DNA from: Candidatus Accumulibacter affinis
GTDB taxonomy: Bacteria; Pseudomonadota; Gammaproteobacteria; Burkholderiales; Rhodocyclaceae
Reading direction: 5' to 3'
Length of the DNA: 64,000 bases
Assembly (NCBI GenBank): GCA_016713625.1
Contig: JADJOT010000009.1
Span: forward strand, 186,001 to 250,000
This document shows, piece by piece, positions 17,266 to 27,090 of the stretch (position 1 is the first letter of the stretch; the number at the start of each line of letters is the position of its first letter). The notes beneath the pieces are model-generated. The model was not told the origin of the DNA. It made no database searches and saw nothing but the letters and a program-made list of their open reading frames with translations. A program made the translations under genes and the position numbers.

Positions 17266-17948
17266 TGGCTACCTACGACCTCGAAGAGCAGGAACAGATC
17301 GCCGAAATGAAGGCGTGGTGGAAGCAGTACGGCAATCTGCTGGCCGGCGTCGTCGCCGCGGTCTCGATCGCTATCGTCGCCTGGCAAGGCTGGAACTGGT
17401 ATCAGCGTAATCAGGCAGCGCAGGCGTCGGCGGTATTCGCGGTGATGCAGAAAGCGGTGATCGAGAGCGATGCGCAGCGGATCAAGGCGGCGAGCGGCGA
17501 ACTGATCGAGAAGTATGCGGGAACGGCGTACGCACCCCTGGCTGCCTTGATGGCCGCTCGGGCGATGGCCGATGCCGGCGATGCCAAGACTGCCAAAGTG
17601 CAGCTGCTGTGGGTGGCGGAACATGGCAAGGAAGAGCTGCGTGATCTGGCGCGCTTGCGGCTGGCCGCCTTGCTGCTCGACGACAAGGCCTACGATGAGG
17701 CTTTGCAGCAGCTCGATGGCAGCCCGAGTGCGGGCTTCGCCGTTCGCTTCCAGGACAGTCGTGGCGACGTTCTGCGCGCCCAGGGCAAGACCGCCGAGGC
17801 GCGTGCCGCCTATCAGACGGCCCTGGCCAAGCTCGAAGAGCCGGAGCAGGGCGGCCGGGCAAAGAACACGCTGCAGGACCGGCAGGCGAATGCTGCCTAT
17901 CGTGAATCGCTGCAGCAGAAGCTTGATTCGCTCGGGGAGCCCAGTTGA
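17265..17948 (+). CDS. yfgM: YfgM/AncA-like tetratricopeptide membrane protein
   Basis: A 227-residue protein with a short cytoplasmic N-terminus (YDLEEQEQIAEMKAWWKQYGN), one membrane helix (about residues 23-42, LLAGVVAAVSIAIVAWQGWNWY) and a periplasmic TPR-like domain. This matches YfgM, an ancillary SecYEG translocon subunit that works with periplasmic chaperones. I chose the ATG at 17265 that overlaps the hisS stop; an upstream in-frame TTG would add nine residues inside hisS. The genes on either side, hisS and bamB, are the same as in Escherichia coli. Confidence 0.92.
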   Translation: MATYDLEEQEQIAEMKAWWKQYGNLLAGVVAAVSIAIVAWQGWNWYQRNQAAQASAVFAVMQKAVIESDAQRIKAASGELIEKYAGTAYAPLAALMAARAMADAGDAKTAKVQLLWVAEHGKEELRDLARLRLAALLLDDKAYDEALQQLDGSPSAGFAVRFQDSRGDVLRAQGKTAEARAAYQTALAKLEEPEQGGRAKNTLQDRQANAAYRESLQQKLDSLGEPS

Positions 17949-19093
17949 TGAAGCACTCCGCGCTCACGGCGGCAGTGCTGTCGCTGTCTTTGGCTGGCTG
18001 TTCGATGCTCGATGCCCTGAATCCCTTTTCCGGCAGTAGCGGGCCGAAGATGGCCGAGCTGCAGCCGATCCAGGCGACAATTGAGGTGCGTACCCTGTGG
18101 GCGGCCGATGTTGGCAAGGCCGGCGATCATACCTTTGTTCCCGCGGTGGTGGGCGCCTCGGTTTACGCGGCGGCCCGGGATGGCACCGTGGTGCGTCTCG
18201 ACAATGGCCTGCAGGTCTGGAAAATCCAGGCCGAGCAGCCGCTGGCGGGTGGCGTCGGGGCGGACGAGCGAATGGTCGTGGTCGGCACCGCCAAGGGCGA
18301 GCTGTTCGCCTATGCGGCCGTCGACGGCAGCCTGCGCTGGAAAGCGCGGGCCAGCAGCGAGATCGTTGCGCCGCCGGCGGTGACTGCCAATCTGGTGGTC
18401 GTACGCAGTGGCGACCACCGCCTGAGTGCCTATGATCCTGTCGATGGCAAGCGCAAGTGGGTCTATCAGCGGCCCAGCACACCCCTGTCCTTGCGCGTGA
18501 CGGCGCCGCCGATCGTGGTAGAAAAGTATGTTTTCGCGGGCTTTCCCGGCGGCAAGCTGATTGCCGTCAGCGCCGACAACGGCGCCCCGCTGTGGGAGGG
18601 TGCCGTCGCCTTGCCGAAAGGCGCCACCGAACTCGATCGTGTTGCCGACGTGACCAGCGTGCCGGTCATCGATGGGCGGATGATCTGCGCTGCCGCTTTT
18701 CAGGGACGTGTTTCGTGCTTCGACCTGGGTAACGGCAACCTGATCTGGTCGCGCGATATTTCGAGCGCGGCGGGTGTGGCGATCGACAGCCGTTACGTTT
18801 ACGTATCCGACGACAAGGGTGCCGTGCACGCGCTCGACAAAGCGAGCGGGGCCAGCCTCTGGAAGCAGGACAAGCTCTTTCTGCGACGGCTTACCGCGCC
18901 GCTGCCGATGCGCAATCTGGTGGCCGTGGCCGATGTGCAGGGGGTGGTGCACTTTCTGAGTCGCGATGATGGCGCTTTCCTGGCGCGGCAAGCGACCGAT
19001 GGTAGCGCCGTGCGCGCACCGCTGCAGACTTTGGGCATCAATCTGCTCACCCAGACAGCCAACGGACGTGTGCTGGCGATCGAGCCGCAATGA
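17948..19093 (+). CDS. bamB: Outer membrane protein assembly factor BamB
   Basis: A lipoprotein of the BAM complex, which inserts beta-barrel proteins in the outer membrane. The start overlaps the previous stop (TGATG). A signal peptide ends in the lipobox LSLAGCS, followed by an eight-bladed PQQ-like propeller with repeated Trp-containing blades (LQVWKIQAEQPLAGGV, GSLRWKARASSEIV, KRKWVYQRP, APLWEGAVAL, LIWSRDISS, ASLWKQDKLF). The length of 381 residues is normal. It overlaps the der start by 4 bases. Confidence 0.96.
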   Translation: MKHSALTAAVLSLSLAGCSMLDALNPFSGSSGPKMAELQPIQATIEVRTLWAADVGKAGDHTFVPAVVGASVYAAARDGTVVRLDNGLQVWKIQAEQPLAGGVGADERMVVVGTAKGELFAYAAVDGSLRWKARASSEIVAPPAVTANLVVVRSGDHRLSAYDPVDGKRKWVYQRPSTPLSLRVTAPPIVVEKYVFAGFPGGKLIAVSADNGAPLWEGAVALPKGATELDRVADVTSVPVIDGRMICAAAFQGRVSCFDLGNGNLIWSRDISSAAGVAIDSRYVYVSDDKGAVHALDKASGASLWKQDKLFLRRLTAPLPMRNLVAVADVQGVVHFLSRDDGAFLARQATDGSAVRAPLQTLGINLLTQTANGRVLAIEPQ

Positions 19094-20532
19094 AACCAAG
19101 TGTCGTCCTCGTCGGGCGCCCAAATGTCGGCAAATCAACGCTCTTCAACCGTCTGACGCGGACTCGCGACGCCCTCGTCGCCGACCTCCCCGGCCTTACC
19201 CGTGACCGTCACTACGGTCACGGCCGACTCGGCAACAAACCCTATCTGGTAATCGATACGGGCGGCTTCGAGCCGCTCGCCAAAGATGGCATCCTGTACC
19301 AGATGGCGCGCCAGACCGAGCAGGCGATTGACGAGGCCGACGTGGTGGTGTTCGTCGTCGATGGTCGCAGCGGCGTCACCGCTCTCGACAAGGAGATCGC
19401 CAATCGGCTGCGCAGGTCTGGCCGCCCGGTGCTGGTCGCCGTCAACAAGGCCGAAGGGATGAGCCACGGAGTGGTCGTCGCGGATTTCCACGAACTCGGC
19501 CTCGGCGAGCCCTGGGCGATCTCGGCAGCGCACGGTGAAGGCGTGCGAGCGCTGATCGATGAGGCGCTCGAAGCGTACTCGGAAGCTGCGGAAGGCTACA
19601 CCGACAGCGACGTCGTCAAGGTCGCCATCGTCGGTCGTCCGAACGTCGGCAAGAGCACCATGATCAACGCGCTGCTCGGCGAAGAGCGGGTGATTGCCTT
19701 CGACCAGCCAGGAACCACTCGCGATGCCATCGAAGTCGATTTCGAGCGCGGCGGCCGCCAGTACACCCTCATTGACACCGCTGGCCTGCGGCGTCGCGGG
19801 AAGGTCTTCGAGACGCTGGAGAAATTCTCGGTGATCAAGACGCTGCAAGCCATCGAGGACGCCCAGGTGGTGATTCTCGTGCTCGATGCCCGGCAGGACA
19901 TCGCCGATCAGGATGCGCACATTGGCGGCTTCATCCGGGAATCGGGACGCGCGCTGGTGATCGCCGTCAACAAATGGGATGGGCTCGATGCCTATGTCCG
20001 CGACCAGATCAAGGGCGCTCTCGAAAGTCAGATGTCGTTCATCGACTTTGCTCGCTTCCACTATGTCTCGGCGCTCAAGGGGCAGGGTCTCGAAGCGCTT
20101 TTCCGGTCGGTCGATGCGGCTTACCAGGCGGCCGTTGTCGATCTGCCGACTCCCAAGCTGACGCGCGCGCTGATCGACGCGGTCGCCAGGCAGGCACCGC
20201 CACGCAGTGGCCTGTTCCGGCCGAAGCTACGTTACGCCCACCAGGGCGGCAGGAATCCACCGTTGATCGTGATTCACGGCAATGCCCTGGACAAGATCCC
20301 GGAGTCTTATCGGCGCTACCTCGAACACACCTTCCGCGAGGTGTTCAAGCTGCAGGGGACGCCTCTGCAAATCCAGTTCAACGTCTCCACCAACCCTTTT
20401 GCCGACAAACCAGCGCCCGAGCAGAACCGGCGCAAGCCGAAGCCGGTGGAGAAGCAAGCGCCGGCCAGAGGAGCCCCCAGGCCGGCAGCGATTGCCAGGG
20501 GAAGGGCGAAAGCGCCAGCCCGGCCGAAATGA
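19090..20532 (+). CDS. der: Ribosome-associated GTPase Der (EngA)
   Basis: Essential double GTPase needed for 50S subunit maturation. Two complete G domains are visible: GRPNVGKST with DLPGLTRDR, DTGGF and NKAEG in the first, and GRPNVGKSTMINALLG with DQPGTTRD, DTAGLRRRGK and NKWDGL in the second. A KH-like domain and a basic Pro/Lys/Arg-rich tail complete the 480 residues. In many betaproteobacteria hfq and hflX follow der; here they do not, which marks a synteny break. Confidence 0.98.
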   Translation: MKPSVVLVGRPNVGKSTLFNRLTRTRDALVADLPGLTRDRHYGHGRLGNKPYLVIDTGGFEPLAKDGILYQMARQTEQAIDEADVVVFVVDGRSGVTALDKEIANRLRRSGRPVLVAVNKAEGMSHGVVVADFHELGLGEPWAISAAHGEGVRALIDEALEAYSEAAEGYTDSDVVKVAIVGRPNVGKSTMINALLGEERVIAFDQPGTTRDAIEVDFERGGRQYTLIDTAGLRRRGKVFETLEKFSVIKTLQAIEDAQVVILVLDARQDIADQDAHIGGFIRESGRALVIAVNKWDGLDAYVRDQIKGALESQMSFIDFARFHYVSALKGQGLEALFRSVDAAYQAAVVDLPTPKLTRALIDAVARQAPPRSGLFRPKLRYAHQGGRNPPLIVIHGNALDKIPESYRRYLEHTFREVFKLQGTPLQIQFNVSTNPFADKPAPEQNRRKPKPVEKQAPARGAPRPAAIARGRAKAPARPK

Positions 20533-20716
20533 GGAACTGCCGGGAATCGCTGCGGTGATCTTGCAATGAGGGCCTTTTCGCAGGATGATGAAGGCCTCGC
20601 CAGAGTGGGTCGCCTGCCGGACGCAAGCTTGCCGCGCAGCCGCCGGTGCGACAGGAGTGTGGGCGCCGGGTCAAGCCGGCTTGAACGGAAGCAGGGCAAG
20701 TATTGGGAAGCGGACG

Positions 20717-21247
20717 GTGATCAAGGTTCTATTCGTTTGCATGGGGAACATCTGCCGCTCACCAACGGCCGAGGGCGTTTTTCGCCATCTGCTGCGCGCG
20801 CGCAACCTCGAGAACGAAATCGAGGTCGATTCGGCGGGAACCCACGGCTATCACGCGGGCGAGGCGCCGGACCAACGCACGCAGCGTGCGGCAGCGGTTC
20901 GCGGCTACCCGCTGTCCGATATGCGTGCGCGCAAGGTGGCGGCACAGGATCTGGATTACTTTGACCTGATTCTGGCAATGGACCACAACAACCTGTCGGT
21001 CCTGCGACGCCTCTGCCCGCCGGACAAACACGACCGTCTGGGACTGTTCATGAGCTACTCCAAGAACTTCGACGACGACGAAGTGCCGGACCCCTACTAC
21101 GGCCTCGGGCATGGCTTCGACCTGGTGCTCGACATGATCGAGGATGCTGCCAGCGGGCTGCTCGAAAGCCTGGAGCAGCGCCTTCTGGATGAGGCCAGCG
21201 AAGGTGCGGCGGAGAGCCTGTCGCCGCAGTTTGACCGCACGACCTGA
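20717..21247 (+). CDS. Low-molecular-weight protein tyrosine phosphatase
   Basis: A 176-residue LMW phosphotyrosine phosphatase. The P-loop VCMGNICRS (C-x5-R-S) is near the start, and the general acid is the Asp in VPDPYYGLGHGFDLVLDMIE. The GTG at 20717 is preferred because it lies directly before the first beta strand (IKVLFVCMGN); the next ATG would delete the catalytic Cys region. The 184-bp gap from der shows no gene. Such enzymes dephosphorylate tyrosine kinases of exopolysaccharide export, but no such genes are nearby, so its partner is unknown. Confidence 0.9.
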   Translation: MIKVLFVCMGNICRSPTAEGVFRHLLRARNLENEIEVDSAGTHGYHAGEAPDQRTQRAAAVRGYPLSDMRARKVAAQDLDYFDLILAMDHNNLSVLRRLCPPDKHDRLGLFMSYSKNFDDDEVPDPYYGLGHGFDLVLDMIEDAASGLLESLEQRLLDEASEGAAESLSPQFDRTT

Positions 21248-21305
21248 CTGGTAGCCAGCGCGGGCCGCGCTCTCGCCAGCGATCGGGAGGCTGCTGCATT
21301 CTCGT

Positions 21306-24300
21306 TCAGTGCATCTGGCGTGTGCGCAGCCAGTCGGCAAAAACGTCAGGCGCGAGTGGTCGCGCATAGAGGTAGCCCTGGCCGCTATGGCAACCCGAGG
21401 CGTCGAGTTCGGCGTGCTGGTCCGCCATCTCGACTCCCTCGGCGACCACGCTCATGCCGAGGTGCCGGGCCAGCGCAATGATCGCCGCGCCAATCGCGCG
21501 ATCATCGGCGTTGTTCGATATGCCGTCGACAAAACTGCGGGCAATCTTTAGTTCGTGGATCGGAAAACGCTTGAGGTACGACAATGAGGAGAAGCCGGTG
21601 CCGAAGTCATCGATGCTGATCATCAGGCCGAAAGCCACCAGTTCGGCGAGCATGCGCTGTGCGCGATCGAAGTCCATCAGCACCCCTTCGGTAATCTCGA
21701 TGCACAGACGCTGCGGGGCGACGCCGTGCGCGGCAACGATGCGCATCAGGTCGGCAGCCATGCCCTCCTTGCGAAAGTGCCGCGCCGAGATGTTGACGCT
21801 GATGCGAACTGCCGGCAGACCGTTCCTGTCCCACTCGACAATCTGGCGACAAGCCTCGCCAAGCACCCACTCGTCGATGGCGACGATCAGGTTGCTCTGC
21901 TCGGCGACTGGAATGAAGACCACCGGCTCGATCACCTGGCCATTGCTTTGCCAGCGCACCAGCGCCTCGGCGCCGACCACACGATGGCTTTCGAGGTTGA
22001 CCTGCGGCTGATAATGAATGAACAGCTCGCCGTGCTCGAGCGCGCGCCGCAAGCCCGTTTCCAGCGCCAGGCGCTGCGTCGCCTGGGTGGCGAGGTCGGC
22101 AGTGAAAAAGCGAAAGGCATTCTTGCCGTGATCCTTGGCCCGATACATTGCCGAGTCGGCGTTGCGCATCAGCGCGTTGGCATCGGCGGCATCTTCGGGG
22201 AACATGCTCAGGCCAATGCTGGCACTGACGAAGCATTCGTGCTCGTCGAACTGATAGCTGGTACTCAGCGCAGTCAGCAGACGTTCTGCGGTCAGCGTTG
22301 CCTCGCGGCGGTCGGCGGTTTCCAGCAGGACCACGAACTCGTCGCCGCCGAGTCGTGCCACCGTGTCTTCGGCACGCACACAGTCCAGCAGTCGCAGCGC
22401 AGTCTGCCGCAGCAGCTTGTCGCCGGTGACGTGGCCGAGGGTGTCGTTCACCACCTTGAAGTTGTCGAGATCGATGAACACCACGCCGATGCTGGCGCGT
22501 GTGCGCTCGGCACGCGCCAGAGCCAGGTGGAGGCGGTCGTTGAACAGCGTCCGGTTGGGCAATCCGGTCAGTTCATCGTGCGTCGCCAGATACTCGATGC
22601 GCTGCTGCGACTCACGCACCTTGGTGATGTCGCTGAACATGCCGACGTAGTTGACCACCTGGCCGTCCTTGTCCTTGACGGTATTGATCGACAACCATTC
22701 GAGGAAAGGCTCGCCGTTCTTGCGGTGGTTCCAGATCTCGCCCTGCCAGACACCCAGGCGGCTGACCCTGTCCCACATTTCGACGTAGAACTCGGGTGGC
22801 GTCTTGTCCGACCGCAGGATGCTCGGCTTCTTGCCGACGACGTCCTGGCGAGTGAAGCCGGTCAGGGTTGTGAAGGCGTCATTGACGGTGAGGATTCGTT
22901 GCTCGGTATCGGTCACCATGACGCCCTCGGAAGCACGATCGAAGACCATGGCCGCGAGCCGCAAGCGTTCTTCTGCACGCTTTCGGGCGGTGATGTCGGT
23001 GGCCTGGAAGCAGACGCCGGTGATCGCCCCGTCGTCGTCGAAGAGCGGGAAGCGAACGGCCAGGAAGTGGCGATTGCCGTCAGCCAGCGGCAGCGTTTCT
23101 TCGCGCTCGATTCCCTTGCGTTGCCGTATGGCTTCCAGCTCGTTCTCGCGGAAGATGTCACTGACGGCTTCGGGAAACAGCTGCAGATCGGTTTTTCCGG
23201 TCGCCTGTCCGGCCGCAAAGCCGAAGGTTTGTTCGAACCTGGGGTTGGCAAACTGGTAGCGTCCGCAGGCGTCCTTCACTGCCATCAGCGATACCGAATT
23301 GTTCATCACCGCGAGTAACCTGACCTGTGTTTCGCGAGCCGAGCGCTCAATTTCGTACAGGCTGGTATTGTCGGCAAAGAGCAGGATGACGCCAGCAACC
23401 CGCTGCGGGTCGCTCAACAAGGGGGCAATGTGCAGTGCATAGTGTCGCCGGTTGGCGTTGACGATCTGCCGGTCGACGGCGTTCTGGGTGTCGATTACCC
23501 GCTGGCTGTCGGTCACTAGGTCCGGCATGTCCGGCGGCAGCGGCAGATCGCGCAGATGGCGTCCGACCTGCGCCGCACCAAGCTTGAAGAGCCTCGCGGC
23601 AGCGCTGTTGAAGCGCTGCAGGCAGGTGTTGCGGTCGAGCACCAGCAGGGGGTAGTCAACGCTGTTCTGGATGCACTCCAGCTCGATGTTGAGTTCCTGC
23701 GTCTCGGCGGTCTTGATCTGCAGCTCCTCGTTGACCGTCGCCAGCTCTTCGTTGGTGGACTGCAGCTCCTCGTTGGAAGCTTCGAGTTCCTCGTTCGAGG
23801 CCTGCATCTCCTCGTTCGACGCCTGGATCTCCTCATTGAGGGCCTGCATTTCCTCGTTCGAGGTCTCGAGCTCCTCGACCAGCGTCTGCAGGTGCTCACG
23901 CGTCGCCGCCAGCTCGTCCTCGAGTTCCTTGTCGGTGACATTACCGCTGTCCTCGACGGTGTTCTTGCCGGCTGGTGGCAGAATCCACTCGATACAGACC
24001 ATGAACAGCCCCTCGTTGCCGCTAGCGGAAACGGGGTGTACCGAGAGGCGAACGCCACGATTGGCATCGAGTGCCTTGATGTGCCGAGGACGCCCATGCG
24101 CGATAGCCTGCTTGACCTGCGCCTGCCGCATGAGGACCTGCACCTCGGTGCGCAGCTCGCGACGGATCAATGAGATCAGGTCGAAGGCTGGCCGGCCGGG
24201 TGAAACGTTGAGCAGGCGACTGGCATCGCCGTGAATGTGGCGAATGGCGAACTTGCTGTTGATCAGGATGCTGGTCGGAATGAAATGGCGTCCGGCAGCT

Positions 24301-25913
24301 TCCAGCAGGATGTTCTCGAAGCCCAACGGTGTGGGTGGCTTGCTGGCTCGCTGATGCTGGTTCAGACCGGCGGCCGGTAGCGGCATCTCCGAACGTAGCA
24401 GCGGTAGGCGGGCACTGACGCCATGACGACGGTAGAGACGCCCGTCCTTGTCTACCACGGCGAACAGTGCTTCCTGCTGGAAGATGCCTTCAGATTTTCC
24501 GAGAAAGAGGTAAGCACCCGAATTGAGGGCGTAATGGAAGACCGCCAGCAGGCGTGCCTGTAACTCGCTTTGAAAATAGATCAGCACATTGCGGCAGCTG
24601 ACCAGGTCGAGGCGCAGGAATGGCGGGTCCTGCACCAGGTCCTGACGGGCGAAGATCACCACGTCCCGCAGGTTCTTGTTGATCTCGTAGCGGTCACCGT
24701 GTGGCGTGAAGTTCGCGCGGATGCGCCCGCGGTCCATGTGCGCCAGGCTGGACGCGGCGAATACGCCGCGCCGCGCCAGGGCCATGGCATCGAGGTCGAT
24801 GTCCGTGGCGAAGATCTGCAGGCGGTATTGATCGAAGGATGCGCCCAGACGTTCGGAAAACAGGATGGCCAGGGAATAGGCCTCCTCGCCGGTCGCGCAG
24901 CCAGCCACCCAGACGCGGATATCGTCACCGGGTTGCTTGTTGCTGAGAATCTCGGCAACCACCCTGTCCAGCCGGGCAAAGGCATCGGCATCGCGAAAGA
25001 AGGCGGTGACCGAGATCAGGATGTCCTTGCAGAGCTTGTCCAGCTCGACCGGCGTCTGATCGACCACCTGCAGATAATCGAGCAGCGTACTGACATGGTT
25101 GGCCGCCATGCGCCGCTCGATGCGTCGCCACAGGGTCGGCTCCTTGTACTGCGAGAAATCGACCTTGGTGCGGCTGCGCACCTTGCCAAGCAGCGTCTTG
25201 AGCGTTGCCGGCGCGCTCGCCGCCTGCGTTGCGACAGGGATCAGCCCGCGGTTGAGGACAATCAGACTGATCTCGGCACCCATGTTCTCGGGTGGCAGGA
25301 TCCAGTCCACGCTGCCCGTGTCGATCGCCGACTGCGGCATACCGTTGTACTTGGCGGTTTCGGGGTCCTGGGAAAACGTGAAGCCTCCCGCCGCCTTGAT
25401 CGCGTGGATTCCCGCGGCGCCGTCAGAGCCGGTGCCGGAGAGGATGATGCCGATCGTCGATTCGCCGACTTCCTCGGCCAGGGAAGCGAAGAAGCGATTC
25501 ACCGATGGTTTGGGCAGCGACTCCCGGGCCGGTTCGACAAGCCGGAAATGACCTGCCAGCAGTGTCAGGTTGCGATTCGGTGGAGTGATATAGACCGTAT
25601 TCGCTTCCGGTGACATGCCGTCCTCGATGTCGCGGACCGGCATCGTCGTCTCGCGACCGAGTAGCTGCGACATCATGCTGCGGTAGGTCGGCGAGAGATG
25701 CTGGACGACCACATAAGTGAGTCCGAGATTCTTGGGCAGGCTTGGCAGGAGCAGGCTAAGGGCTTCGAGGCCGCCAGCCGAGGCGCCGATGCCGATGATG
25801 AAGGGTCGTTTGTCGACGCTGACGGGCTGCGCTTCGCTGCCGACTGCCATGGCAAGAGGTTTGCGCGCGGTCGAGCGTCTTTTTCTTGGTTCTTCGGCAC
25901 TGATGATGCTCAT
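21306..25913 (-). CDS. Multidomain CheB-CheR-PAS-GGDEF-EAL signalling protein
   Basis: A 1535-residue fusion. In order: CheB methylesterase (about 35-225; catalytic Ser in IGASAGGLEA, His in VVQHLSP, Asp in SGTGSDGAAG); CheR methyltransferase (about 240-500; AGCATGEEAYSLA SAM site, SCRNVLIYF); a coiled coil of repeated SNEEL/TNEEL units (about 665-745); three PAS domains (about 755-1110); GGDEF (about 1115-1275, intact RLGGDEFVVL); and EAL (about 1290-1530, AEALVRW and DDFGTGFSSL intact). CheB-CheR-PAS proteins are known, but joining both cyclic-di-GMP synthesis and breakdown domains is less common. No membrane helix is seen. It is a single-gene unit and no chemotaxis operon lies nearby. Confidence 0.93.
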   Translation of the reverse strand: MSIISAEEPRKRRSTARKPLAMAVGSEAQPVSVDKRPFIIGIGASAGGLEALSLLLPSLPKNLGLTYVVVQHLSPTYRSMMSQLLGRETTMPVRDIEDGMSPEANTVYITPPNRNLTLLAGHFRLVEPARESLPKPSVNRFFASLAEEVGESTIGIILSGTGSDGAAGIHAIKAAGGFTFSQDPETAKYNGMPQSAIDTGSVDWILPPENMGAEISLIVLNRGLIPVATQAASAPATLKTLLGKVRSRTKVDFSQYKEPTLWRRIERRMAANHVSTLLDYLQVVDQTPVELDKLCKDILISVTAFFRDADAFARLDRVVAEILSNKQPGDDIRVWVAGCATGEEAYSLAILFSERLGASFDQYRLQIFATDIDLDAMALARRGVFAASSLAHMDRGRIRANFTPHGDRYEINKNLRDVVIFARQDLVQDPPFLRLDLVSCRNVLIYFQSELQARLLAVFHYALNSGAYLFLGKSEGIFQQEALFAVVDKDGRLYRRHGVSARLPLLRSEMPLPAAGLNQHQRASKPPTPLGFENILLEAAGRHFIPTSILINSKFAIRHIHGDASRLLNVSPGRPAFDLISLIRRELRTEVQVLMRQAQVKQAIAHGRPRHIKALDANRGVRLSVHPVSASGNEGLFMVCIEWILPPAGKNTVEDSGNVTDKELEDELAATREHLQTLVEELETSNEEMQALNEEIQASNEEMQASNEELEASNEELQSTNEELATVNEELQIKTAETQELNIELECIQNSVDYPLLVLDRNTCLQRFNSAAARLFKLGAAQVGRHLRDLPLPPDMPDLVTDSQRVIDTQNAVDRQIVNANRRHYALHIAPLLSDPQRVAGVILLFADNTSLYEIERSARETQVRLLAVMNNSVSLMAVKDACGRYQFANPRFEQTFGFAAGQATGKTDLQLFPEAVSDIFRENELEAIRQRKGIEREETLPLADGNRHFLAVRFPLFDDDGAITGVCFQATDITARKRAEERLRLAAMVFDRASEGVMVTDTEQRILTVNDAFTTLTGFTRQDVVGKKPSILRSDKTPPEFYVEMWDRVSRLGVWQGEIWNHRKNGEPFLEWLSINTVKDKDGQVVNYVGMFSDITKVRESQQRIEYLATHDELTGLPNRTLFNDRLHLALARAERTRASIGVVFIDLDNFKVVNDTLGHVTGDKLLRQTALRLLDCVRAEDTVARLGGDEFVVLLETADRREATLTAERLLTALSTSYQFDEHECFVSASIGLSMFPEDAADANALMRNADSAMYRAKDHGKNAFRFFTADLATQATQRLALETGLRRALEHGELFIHYQPQVNLESHRVVGAEALVRWQSNGQVIEPVVFIPVAEQSNLIVAIDEWVLGEACRQIVEWDRNGLPAVRISVNISARHFRKEGMAADLMRIVAAHGVAPQRLCIEITEGVLMDFDRAQRMLAELVAFGLMISIDDFGTGFSSLSYLKRFPIHELKIARSFVDGISNNADDRAIGAAIIALARHLGMSVVAEGVEMADQHAELDASGCHSGQGYLYARPLAPDVFADWLRTRQMH

Positions 25914-26086
25914 CGCTATCGGTCCAATCGATCTGTGGCCGCCCAGGGCGACCTGTGAAATTCAGGCGGCTGGCCGCCGTTTTCGTGTGCCAGTTCCCGC
26001 CGTGCCTGGGTGAGCCGTGCTGGCTGGCGCGCCAACAGGGCCAGGCGAGCGAGCCAGGAACTTCGCCAACGCCAGGCGAGGAACAC

Positions 26087-26896
26087 TCAAAGTGGTCCCA
26101 GCGCAATCCGGAAACCGCTGCTGCGCGGCCGGTAGGCGGCTTCGATGCGGCTGCGATTCGCCGATCGAGCGTAGCGTGCGGGGTCGCTCCAGGTGCCGCC
26201 GCGCAACACGCGCATCTTGCCGAAGGGCGGGCCGCGCGGGTCGATCTGTGCCGCCGTCGGATATTCTTCGTACCAGTCGGCGCACCATTCCCAGACGTTG
26301 CCGTGCATCTCGTACAAGCCCCAGGGGTTAGGTGGCAGCGAGGCCACGGGAACCGTACGTTGCCGATAGAGTCCCCTCTCGCCGCCGACGCAGGGGTAAG
26401 CGCCATGGTAGTTGGCCTGTTCGGTAGTAATCTGATCGCCGCAGGAAAACGCTGTCGTCGTCCCGGCCCGGCAAGCGTATTCCCATTCGGCTTCGCTGGG
26501 CAGGCGCGCCTGCAGTCCCGGCAGCCGCCGGTTCAACTCGGCGATGAAACCCTGCGCATCGTGCCAGCTGACGTTCTCGACAGGATTTTGCGGGTGATCC
26601 TGAAAGTGGCTCGGGTTCACCGGCCATACCGCTTGCCAGAAGGCCTGTGTGCAGGCCGTATCGGCGAGCCAGTAGCCGCGGCTCAGAGTCACCTCGTGCA
26701 GCCATTCGGCGCCGCCCCGTTCGGCCTCGTCAGGCGGTGAGCCCATGCGGAAAGTTCCCGCTGCGATCCAGCGGAATACCTGCTGGGCCTTGCCGACGCG
26801 CAGCGCAATCGACACTCCGAAGCGGTCCTCGATGAGTTCGCTGTTTCCGGGTAGCGGCAAGGGACTGGCGAAATCTGGACTACGGTGACTGGACAT
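26087..26896 (-). CDS. Formylglycine-generating-enzyme-like (SUMF1 family) protein
   Basis: A 269-residue protein with an FGE-sulfatase (SUMF1) domain over about residues 40-267: FRMGSPPDEAERGGAEWLHEVTLSRGYWL, NPVENVSWHDAQGFIAELN, RLPSEAEWEYACRAG, EMHGNVWEWCADW, RVLRGGTWSDPARYARSANR and GFRIAL. True FGEs convert a sulfatase Cys to formylglycine using two active-site Cys residues. The Cys pair typical of FGE is not evident, and no sulfatase gene is nearby, so another role of the fold (for example regulator or C-type-lectin-like binding) is likely. The ATG at 26896 gives the domain a short lead; a longer upstream frame is GC-rich shadow. Confidence 0.85.
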   Translation of the reverse strand: MSSHRSPDFASPLPLPGNSELIEDRFGVSIALRVGKAQQVFRWIAAGTFRMGSPPDEAERGGAEWLHEVTLSRGYWLADTACTQAFWQAVWPVNPSHFQDHPQNPVENVSWHDAQGFIAELNRRLPGLQARLPSEAEWEYACRAGTTTAFSCGDQITTEQANYHGAYPCVGGERGLYRQRTVPVASLPPNPWGLYEMHGNVWEWCADWYEEYPTAAQIDPRGPPFGKMRVLRGGTWSDPARYARSANRSRIEAAYRPRSSGFRIALGPL

Positions 26897-27090
26897 GCTT
26901 GGCCCTGGCTGGGCGTTGCCGGGCGGTTGCCGGCGACGCGTTGCCAGTGTATCCCGCAAAGCCGCTGTCGGGAAGACGTGCAGGCTGCGCCCGCGCGCGC
27001 CGCTCGCCTTGATCATTGGCCAGGCAAGGCCCAGAATCCGGCAATGGCAGATTGATCCTGCCGCCGCCGACCAACCGCTGGCCGCTGACC

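Noticed and set aside
21726..23318. A 530-codon plus-strand frame opposite the CheB-CheR-GGDEF-EAL gene
   Set aside because: The sense-strand domains are unmistakable there; the opposite frame has no recognisable motif.
23690..23905. Repeated GAGGA/CTCCTC pattern looking like a tandem DNA repeat
   Set aside because: It encodes the SNEEL/TNEEL coiled-coil repeats of the signalling protein and is explained by the protein.
26120..26280. FGE-like gene as evidence for a sulfatase activation system
   Set aside because: No sulfatase gene and no clear active-site Cys pair are visible, so only the fold is claimed.
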